Assembly (NCBI GenBank): GCA_934169535.1
Contig: CAKPOC010000035.1
Location: 1-12,137, forward strand
Length of the DNA: 12,137 bases
Reading direction: 5' to 3'
Origin: an uncultured Clostridia bacterium
GTDB lineage: Bacteria; Bacillota; Clostridia; TANB77; CAG-508
Under the pieces are notes generated by a model. The model made no database searches, was not told the origin of the DNA, and saw only the letters and a list, made by a program, of their open reading frames with translations. The first letter of the stretch is position 1. The number at the start of each line of letters is the position of its first letter. Positions 1 to 5,791 of the stretch are shown here, in pieces. Made by a program: the position numbers and the translations under genes.

Positions 1-2340
1 GTAATTTATTGTTCCAGCAGGGAAATGTCCATAAGTATCTTTCCTTCCAGCAGGTACCCCTGTAAGAATTTCAATGCCTTGTTCAATTGTTTCAATTGTA
101 TATATATGAAACATTTTATCTTTAACTGCTGCTACAACTTCGTCAGATAAATTTAAATTTTTCTCATTTAATTTTGGAATCATAACTCCATGTGAACCAT
201 CTAACCCACGAGCTTTACATATTTTAAAGAATCCTTCAATTTTATCATTAACACCACCAATTGGTTGAATTTCACCTTTTTGATTAACAGAGCCTGTAAC
301 ACTAATTGCTTGGTTTATAGGAATTCCAGAAAGGCTAGATAAAATTGCATAAAGCTCAGTACTAGAAGCACTATCACCATCAACTCCATTATATAACTGC
401 TCGAAACATAAACTTGCAGTAAGTGAAAGGGGAATGTCTTGAGCAAACATTTCGCCTAAATATCCTGTAAGAATATATACACCTTTTGAATGTGTTGAAC
501 CAGACATATCAACTTCACGTTCAATATTTATAATTCCACTTTTTCCAACATATGTGCTTGCAGTTATTCTAGCAGGTAAACCAAAAGCTGAGTTTCCTAT
601 ATTCATAACGGTTAAACCATTTATTTGTCCGACTTTAAATCCTTTTGTGTCTATTAATAAAGTGTGCTCATTTATCATATCCATATAGCGTTCACAGTAT
701 TTTTGAGAACGTTCTACACGTTTTGATAAAGCATCTTCAACTGTTTTTCCTGTAATTATTTTTTCACGTCTAAGTCTGGCAAGAGTACCAGCTTCACCAA
801 CTACTTGAGTTATTTCATTAAACCTTGTAGAAAGCTTTGTTTGATCATCTGCTAAACGTGTAGCAAATTCCAGAATTTTAACCATTCCGGATTTATCAAA
901 TGGGGGAAGGTCTTCTGCTTGGCAAAATCCTTGAACCACTTGGGCTAGCTTATTTGCATTTTCGTTAGTAAAAGGTGCGTCATCTTCAAATTCAACTTTT
1001 ATTTTGAAAAGCTTTTTAAATTCTGCATCAACAGATAATAATGTTTGATAAATAGAGTCATTACCAATTAAAATTACTTTCAAATTTAAAGGTATAGGTT
1101 CAGGTTTTAAAGAAACCATAACCATTGACGAACGTTGATCAACTAAATTATCAATTCCTATTTCTTTAGTGCGTAAGATTCTTTTTAATGTTTCATAACA
1201 TAATTGATTTGAAAGTAAGTCTGTTGCTTGCAATATTAAATAACCACCATTTGCAATGTGTAAAAGACCAGGCTTTAACATTGTGTAATCTGTTTTTAAA
1301 CTTCCATAATAATTTTCATATTCTAACTTTCCAAAAAGGTTAGGATATGAGTAGTTAGAATCCATTATAACAGGAGCTCCATCCCTTAAACTATTATCTA
1401 CAAATAAATTAACTCTATAATTAAGCCAAGGTTTTGGTATATCACGTCTTTGTGGTGATGGCTGAGCAGGTATGTTGTCATCATCTGTAGAAGTTAAAAA
1501 GGCATTAATATTTTTTAAAATATCAGCTTTTATATTATCTAAGAACTTTGTTATTTTTTTATTTCGCTTAAAATTTGATTTTATATAATTTATGTGAGCG
1601 TTTATAGTAAGCAAAGCAACATTTGATTGCCATTCATTTACTTTTTTATCTGATTCTGCCTGAATTTGCTTTATTTGAGTAATAGCTTCCATTACATATT
1701 GCTGTACAATGCCAGATTTTTCTTCGAATTCTTTTTTTATATTTTCGTCTAATTTTTCAAATTCATCTTGCTCGATTGTTTTTCCATTTATGACAGGCAT
1801 CATATAAATTCCATTTTTTGCAGATTTTACTTGAAAACCATATTGGATAGAAGTTGCATTTAATTTATCCATTAATACTGAACGCTTTGTTTCATATTCT
1901 TGCTTTATTAATGTTTTTTCTTTTTCAAAATCATCATTGTTAAACGTTTCTTTTATATCTACTTTAATGTCTTTTATAAATTTATCCATAGCGTCTTTAA
2001 ATTCTTTGCCTTGACCAGCAGTAAGTGGAATTGCAACAGGCTCATTTGGATTATCAAAATTGTAAACATAGCACCAATCTTGTGGAACCTTTTTTTTATG
2101 TGAAATTGAATCTAAATAATGTTTTGTGTACATTGTTTTTCCAACTCCACTAGGTCCTTCTAGGTATATGTTGTATCCGTTTATATCAACCTTTAATCCA
2201 AATTCTAAAGCTTTTATTCCACGTTCTTGCCCAATTCCTGTACTTATAGGGTCCAAAATTTCGGTTGTGTCAAAATTAAATATGCTGGCATTACATGCTG
2301 CTTTTAATTTTTTGTAAGAAAGTTCAAATTCGTTTTTCAT
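1..2340 (-). CDS. Lon-like ATP-dependent protease (AAA_32 / LonB-LonC type), C-terminal end outside the window
   Basis: An uninterrupted reading frame of 780 codons starts at the ATG complementary to 2338-2340 and runs off the left edge without a stop. A GGAGG ribosome binding site lies at 2351-2355. The visible order is an N-terminal AAA+ part with Walker A GPSGVGKT (residues 62-69), a charged helical insert (about 130-280), a conserved ANGGYLILQ strand in the Walker B region (about 363-371), and a C-terminal Lon peptidase domain. The Lon catalytic dyad is intact: Ser657 in GDGDSASS and Lys700 in PIGGVNDK, with the 43-residue spacing seen in Lon of E. coli. Family members are soluble, ATP-dependent serine-lysine proteases without the classical Lon substrate-binding N-domain. 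Little should be missing at the C-terminus, because the family is usually near 800 residues. It is the last visible gene of the minus-strand operon, 24 bases after the acetyltransferase gene. The substrate is unknown. Confidence 0.93.
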   Translation of the reverse strand, partial: MKNEFELSYKKLKAACNASIFNFDTTEILDPISTGIGQERGIKALEFGLKVDINGYNIYLEGPSGVGKTMYTKHYLDSISHKKKVPQDWCYVYNFDNPNEPVAIPLTAGQGKEFKDAMDKFIKDIKVDIKETFNNDDFEKEKTLIKQEYETKRSVLMDKLNATSIQYGFQVKSAKNGIYMMPVINGKTIEQDEFEKLDENIKKEFEEKSGIVQQYVMEAITQIKQIQAESDKKVNEWQSNVALLTINAHINYIKSNFKRNKKITKFLDNIKADILKNINAFLTSTDDDNIPAQPSPQRRDIPKPWLNYRVNLFVDNSLRDGAPVIMDSNYSYPNLFGKLEYENYYGSLKTDYTMLKPGLLHIANGGYLILQATDLLSNQLCYETLKRILRTKEIGIDNLVDQRSSMVMVSLKPEPIPLNLKVILIGNDSIYQTLLSVDAEFKKLFKIKVEFEDDAPFTNENANKLAQVVQGFCQAEDLPPFDKSGMVKILEFATRLADDQTKLSTRFNEITQVVGEAGTLARLRREKIITGKTVEDALSKRVERSQKYCERYMDMINEHTLLIDTKGFKVGQINGLTVMNIGNSAFGLPARITASTYVGKSGIINIEREVDMSGSTHSKGVYILTGYLGEMFAQDIPLSLTASLCFEQLYNGVDGDSASSTELYAILSSLSGIPINQAISVTGSVNQKGEIQPIGGVNDKIEGFFKICKARGLDGSHGVMIPKLNEKNLNLSDEVVAAVKDKMFHIYTIETIEQGIEILTGVPAGRKDTYGHFPAGTINY

Positions 2341-2364
2341 TTGTAATTATCCTCCAACTTTTGT

Positions 2365-2796
2365 TTAAAATTTTAATGTCATAAGAATGGCATCATTATT
2401 ATTATAATATTTTTTTCTGCAACCAACTTGAACAAAATTATATTTTTTGTATAAGTTAATGGCAGTAGTATTTTCTGCATTTACTTCTAAATTTATACTT
2501 TTTAAATTTAAAGTGGTTTTGCAATAATCTAAAATATATTTAAATAGTTCATCTGAACAATGTTTCCCTCTATAATTTTTCTTAATAACAATATTCATAA
2601 TTTCTGCAAAATCAGTTATTATTTTAATTCCACAAAATCCAATTAATTCATCTTTATTTTTTAATGCAAAATATAAAGACGAAGAAGAAGAAATTTCATC
2701 TTTTAAAACTTCATAGCTCCAAAAATCATCAAAGTCAGAAACTAAATTAAATTTTATATTTTCTAAATCATCAAGTGTCATTTTTGAAATATTCAT
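2365..2796 (-). CDS. rimI: GNAT acetyltransferase, RimI-like (ribosomal protein alanine N-acetyltransferase family)
   Basis: The 143-residue protein has the single-domain GNAT layout and the usual RimI length. The C-terminal half carries the family signature: LEVNAENTTAINLYKKYNF (103-121) with the conserved Tyr116, then VGCRKKYY and DAILMTL. The acetyl-CoA loop is KNYRGKHCSDEL (73-84). Its expected R/Q-x-x-G-x-G/A pattern is only partly kept, with His79 where Gly or Ala is usual. RimI acetylates N-terminal residues of ribosomal proteins, bS18 in E. coli. In Firmicutes a RimI homologue is typically encoded beside tsaB and tsaE, as here. Its ATG overlaps the tsaB stop codon as ATGA (2793-2796), so the two are translationally coupled. 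The true substrate cannot be told from sequence; a general N-alpha-acetyltransferase is an alternative. Confidence 0.82.
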   Translation of the reverse strand: MNISKMTLDDLENIKFNLVSDFDDFWSYEVLKDEISSSSSLYFALKNKDELIGFCGIKIITDFAEIMNIVIKKNYRGKHCSDELFKYILDYCKTTLNLKSINLEVNAENTTAINLYKKYNFVQVGCRKKYYNNNDAILMTLKF

Positions 2797-3512
2797 GAGT
2801 TTTTCTTTTCCTTCAGCATACGTTCTGCCTGTGAAGCTCTAAGATATAGAGGGGAAAGAACGCTGGAGTCACCAGTTTTTTTGTTTAAAAAATTGTTATA
2901 AGCACATTTGGCAAGTGAAACTGCTGACTGAGTATTATTTGAAGAAAAAACAATTGCGTTTTTCGTAAAAGTTTTTTCTATTAAATCTTTGTAAATAAGA
3001 GCCGCATAACCAACAAATGTAATAGTTTGGTTTTTTGAAATTTTGCTCAAAAAAGTATTTAAAACATTGGAAATATTATCAGCCATAAAATCTGAAATTT
3101 TTGTATAGCCACTTTCATCATGAAAATATAAACTTCCGTAAACATTTTCATTTTTGCAATCTAGTAAAGAAATAATATAGCCTGGAGTTTCTACATTATG
3201 TGCTAAGCTTTCTAAAGAAGAGACACCGGTAGCTAAGATATTTTTGCTGTCAACAAAAGCTTTGCATGTAGCAATTCCAATTCTAATTCCTGTAAAGGAA
3301 CCAGGACCTGTGCAACAAGCAATTAAATTTATGTCATCTAAGGTTGTAGTTAATTTGTCAAAAATATTTTTTACCATTGGCATAAGCTTTTGAGAATGTG
3401 TTTTTGCATCAGAATTATTTTCTTCTGCTAAAATATTAAATTTGTTATTTGAAGCTTCAACAATTGCAATTGAACAATTTGAAGAAGCTGTATCTACTGC
3501 TAAAATTTTCAT
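2793..3512 (-). CDS. tsaB: tRNA threonylcarbamoyladenosine (t6A) biosynthesis protein TsaB
   Basis: The 239-residue protein has the ASKHA-fold start MKILAVDTASSNCSIAI (1-17), the family pattern H39-S-x-x-L-M-P, the strongly conserved GPGSFTGIRIG stretch (69-79), and SLLDCKNENVYGSLY (115-129), matching the D-x-R-x-x-E-V-Y region of TsaB. TsaB is the non-catalytic partner that dimerises with TsaD and, with TsaE, transfers threonylcarbamoyl onto A37 of ANN-decoding tRNAs in the cytoplasm. Length is normal for Firmicutes TsaB. The ATG is 12 bases after the tsaE stop, and the AAAGG ribosome binding site (3521-3525) overlaps the end of tsaE. Its own stop overlaps the rimI start. No tsaD is visible, so that partner must be encoded elsewhere. 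Confidence 0.95.
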   Translation of the reverse strand: MKILAVDTASSNCSIAIVEASNNKFNILAEENNSDAKTHSQKLMPMVKNIFDKLTTTLDDINLIACCTGPGSFTGIRIGIATCKAFVDSKNILATGVSSLESLAHNVETPGYIISLLDCKNENVYGSLYFHDESGYTKISDFMADNISNVLNTFLSKISKNQTITFVGYAALIYKDLIEKTFTKNAIVFSSNNTQSAVSLAKCAYNNFLNKKTGDSSVLSPLYLRASQAERMLKEKKNS

Positions 3513-3524
3513 AATATAATCCTT

Positions 3525-3944
3525 TTATAAATTTTTAATAGTTAATTTTCTATAATTTTCGTTTTCTGAAATTCTTTCAAATGATATTTTTGTATAGTGC
3601 TTTAGCGAAGGTTCAATCATTTTGCCCCATTCAAAAATGCAAATACCATTTCCTAAATATTCTTCACCACCCATAGCATAAAATTCGTCTATATCAGCAA
3701 GCCTATAAAGGTCAAAATGATAAATATTTATGTTGGGAGTTGTATATTCATTTACAATATTAAATGTAGGACTAGAAATTTCAGATTCCAAATTGAAATA
3801 TTTTAATATTCCTTGAGTAAATTTTGTTTTTCCTGAGCCTAAATCACCACACAATATAAGTATGGAATTTTTGTTTAAATTTTTTGCAAAATTGTATGCA
3901 AAATCGATTGTGTCATTTTCACTTTTTGATATAAATTCCGTCAT
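3525..3944 (-). CDS. tsaE: tRNA t6A biosynthesis ATPase TsaE
   Basis: The 139-residue P-loop ATPase is the normal size for TsaE. Walker A is GDLGSGKT (33-40), followed by the family motifs SPTFNIVNEY (58-67), HFDLYRL (76-82), the acidic DEFYAMGGEEYL (86-97) and EWGKMI (106-111) with the conserved tryptophan. TsaE hydrolyses ATP to reset the TsaB-TsaD complex during t6A37 synthesis. It is the first gene of the minus-strand operon. A promoter lies at 3973-4001, and a GAAAGGAA ribosome binding site at 3958-3965 is 13 bases before the ATG. The order tsaE-tsaB-rimI is standard in Firmicutes, which supports the assignment. Confidence 0.95.
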   Translation of the reverse strand: MTEFISKSENDTIDFAYNFAKNLNKNSILILCGDLGSGKTKFTQGILKYFNLESEISSPTFNIVNEYTTPNINIYHFDLYRLADIDEFYAMGGEEYLGNGICIFEWGKMIEPSLKHYTKISFERISENENYRKLTIKNL

Positions 3945-3972
3945 TTTTATTAGCTCATTCCTTTCGAAAAGT

Positions 3973-4001
3973 ATTCTATACTAATAAGGTCAAATTTGCA
4001 A
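3973..4001 (-). promoter_or_regulatory. Sigma-A-like promoter for the tsaE operon
   Basis: On the minus strand, TTGCAA (3996-4001) and TAGAAT (3973-3978) are separated by 17 bases. The -10 box matches the consensus at five of six positions and the -35 at four of six. It sits 29 bases upstream of the tsaE ATG, in the short divergent spacer, and is the only good candidate there on this strand. Confidence 0.5.
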
Positions 4002-4035
4002 GGATTTACTTAAAAAAACTTGGCAAAATTTACAC

Positions 4036-4064
4036 TTGAATATTTTACTTAATTAATATAGAAT
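4036..4064 (+). promoter_or_regulatory. Sigma-A-like promoter for the cell-wall hydrolase gene
   Basis: TTGAAT (4036-4041) and TAGAAT (4059-4064) are separated by 17 bases, 39 bases before the ATG at 4104. The -10 hexamer is identical to that of the divergent tsaE promoter, and the two -35 boxes lie only 34 bases apart. A GAAAGGA ribosome binding site follows at 4090-4096. Confidence 0.5.
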
Positions 4065-4103
4065 AAAGTAGAAAAAAGTCGAAAAATATGAAAGGAAAAC
4101 AAA

Positions 4104-5288
4104 ATGAAAAAACTATATAAAATAGCAATTATAGTTTTGATTTTTATGAGCGTTCTTTTAAGCCTGTTTACAATTGTTATTATAAAGGAAAAATACTTCT
4201 CCAAAGAGGTGTATGCGGCAATAGAAGAACACAAATTAAATGCAAATAAAGAATCAAAATATAACATTTTGCAGATTATACAGGAAAATACAAAAGAAAC
4301 TATTACAGAAGAAATTTTAGCTGAGAAAAAAGACGTTGAATTTACAACCAAGTATATAAAAACAGATAAAATAGCAAAAGGAACACTTCAGGTTATTCAA
4401 GATGGAATGGATGGAGAAGAACAAATTACAACTAAAAAAACATACATTAATGGCGAACTTACAAATGAAGAAATATGTGACACTAAATTGCTAAAATCAA
4501 GTATGGAAAAAATAGTTCAAATAGGAACAGGCCCAGAAAGCTTAAAATATACAATAAGTGTAAATGACAAAATGTATGTAACTTCAAACATTTTAGCAAT
4601 ATATTTAGAAAAAGACACATCATCTAAAAAAATAATAACAATAAGTAAATCTGCAGAAGTGAAAATTTTGGAAATAGATGGTGATTGGGTAAAAGTAAAA
4701 TATGAAACATATACAGGATGGACTAAAAAAGATTGCTTAACAAAAGGTACACCTAATAGCCCTGCTGTGACAAAAACTGAAACTACAATAGAAAAATTTA
4801 ATAAAGACATGGAATTAAATAAAAAAAGTGGACTAAGTTTAGAACAATTTAAGAAAGTGTTAACTAATAATTCACAAGACAAAAATAATGTATTTAATGA
4901 TAATTATGAATATTTTTATTATGCAGAACAGCAATATAATATAAATGGATTATTTTTAGCATCAGTTGCAATTCATGAAAGCAATTGGGGAACTTCTAAT
5001 ATGGCACAAAATAAAAAGAACTTGTTTGGATATGGAGCTTATGACAGAAATCCTTCAGATAATGCTTATGTATTTAATACATACTCGGAAGGAATTGACC
5101 TTCTTGCTAGAGTATTTACAAAATATTACTTAAATCCAAAAGGAACTGCAATATACAATAATGAAAGAGCTTCTGGAAGCCATTACAATGGAGCAACTGT
5201 ATCGGGAGTAAATAAACACTATGCAACCGATAAAAATTGGACAAATGCAGTATGTAAATGGATGGAATATTTGTATAACAAAATATAA
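4104..5288 (+). CDS. Membrane-anchored peptidoglycan hydrolase: G5 domain, SH3b domain, glucosaminidase domain
   Basis: The 394-residue protein starts with a short basic tail and one hydrophobic helix (about 6-27), a signal anchor or signal peptide, so the rest is extracytoplasmic. Residues about 77-143 fit a G5 domain: TKYIKTDKIAKGTLQVIQDG, then ITTKKTYINGE and a terminal QIGTG. Residues about 155-213 fit a bacterial SH3 domain ending in VKILEIDGDWVKVKY and GWTKKDCL. Residues about 245-394 are an endo-beta-N-acetylglucosaminidase domain of the GH73/LytG type, with AIHESNWGTS (289-298; probable catalytic Glu292), KNLFGYGAYD and the late SGVNKHYATDKNW. The family cleaves glycan strands of peptidoglycan; G5 and SH3b probably bind wall polymers. 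It has its own promoter and a terminator directly after the stop, so it is likely a single-gene transcript. Confidence 0.9.
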   Translation: MKKLYKIAIIVLIFMSVLLSLFTIVIIKEKYFSKEVYAAIEEHKLNANKESKYNILQIIQENTKETITEEILAEKKDVEFTTKYIKTDKIAKGTLQVIQDGMDGEEQITTKKTYINGELTNEEICDTKLLKSSMEKIVQIGTGPESLKYTISVNDKMYVTSNILAIYLEKDTSSKKIITISKSAEVKILEIDGDWVKVKYETYTGWTKKDCLTKGTPNSPAVTKTETTIEKFNKDMELNKKSGLSLEQFKKVLTNNSQDKNNVFNDNYEYFYYAEQQYNINGLFLASVAIHESNWGTSNMAQNKKNLFGYGAYDRNPSDNAYVFNTYSEGIDLLARVFTKYYLNPKGTAIYNNERASGSHYNGATVSGVNKHYATDKNWTNAVCKWMEYLYNKI

Positions 5289-5290
5289 AT

Positions 5291-5321
5291 AAAAAATAGT
5301 AAGTTTTTCTTGCTATTTTTT
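5291..5321 (+). terminator. Rho-independent terminator after the glucosaminidase gene
   Basis: A 13-base stem (5291-5303 with 5309-5321, one G-U pair) closes a five-T loop. The 3' arm ends in six T residues. It begins two bases after the stop codon. The A-rich 5' arm could also let it act on the opposite strand. Confidence 0.75.
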
Positions 5322-5338
5322 ATATTAAGTAGTAAAAT
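5310..5338 (+). promoter_or_regulatory. Candidate promoter of the three-gene cluster starting at 5381
   Basis: TTGCTA (5310-5315) and TAAAAT (5333-5338) are separated by 17 bases, 42 bases before the ATG at 5381. The -35 box falls inside the 3' arm of the preceding terminator. The match is moderate and the region is very AT-rich, so a chance match is possible. A promoter is nevertheless expected after the terminator. Confidence 0.38.
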
Positions 5339-5380
5339 ATTAATGTATTATGTGAAAAATAAGGGAAAGGAAAAAACTAG

Positions 5381-5788
5381 ATGAAAAAGGTAATTGCAGT
5401 AATAACTATAATGTTATTGGTAATGTTTGGATTAACAGTTTGTAATTATGCCGCAAATGATATAAAAGAAGTGGATAAAACAACAACAGGTAAGTTAATC
5501 GAAATTAAGGAAAAAGAATTAAATTCACTAGATGACTACAAGGAAGCATATGGATCAGATTCTTATGGACTAACAGCTTTTTTATTAAGCAGAATAAGAA
5601 TATTTAGTATACCATTTGGATTTGTAACAATTGTAATTGCAGGAGTTTATCAATACATAATAGGAATTAGAAAAATGGATGTAAGAGATAAAGGATTTGG
5701 ATTAATGATAACTACAGTTACATTAGTAGTAATATGCCAAGTGTTACCACTTGTTTTTGCAATAGTAGTAAGAGGTTGGAGGAATTAA
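5381..5788 (+). CDS. Small membrane protein with two C-terminal helices, VirB2/TrbC pilin-like in layout
   Basis: The 135-residue protein is not recognised as a named family. It has an N-terminal hydrophobic segment (about 4-24) that looks like a signal peptide ending near NYAA, a polar acidic-basic stretch (25-70), then two hydrophobic helices (about 74-95 and 106-130) joined by a short basic loop RKMDVRDKG. A signal peptide followed by two closely spaced helices and a short charged hairpin is the layout of VirB2/TrbC-type pilin subunits, but the resemblance is structural only. The G-rich AAGGGAAAGG ribosome binding site at 5361-5370 supports this start. It is the first gene of a cluster with the TadZ-like gene, whose ribosome binding site lies in its last codons, so the two are probably co-translated. 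A general small envelope protein is the alternative. Confidence 0.72.
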   Translation: MKKVIAVITIMLLVMFGLTVCNYAANDIKEVDKTTTGKLIEIKEKELNSLDDYKEAYGSDSYGLTAFLLSRIRIFSIPFGFVTIVIAGVYQYIIGIRKMDVRDKGFGLMITTVTLVVICQVLPLVFAIVVRGWRN

Positions 5789-5791
5789 CAA

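Noticed and set aside
2126..2317. Plus-strand open frame of 63 codons
   Set aside because: It is antisense to the Walker A region of the Lon-like gene, whose motifs prove the minus-strand reading; it has no ribosome binding site.
4517..4882. Minus-strand open frame of 121 codons inside the hydrolase gene
   Set aside because: It is a shadow of the AT-rich G5-SH3b coding sequence with no ribosome binding site and no recognisable domain.
5435..5446. Possible lipobox LTVC in the pilin-like protein
   Set aside because: Valine directly before the cysteine does not fit the lipobox, which wants Gly, Ala or Ser there.
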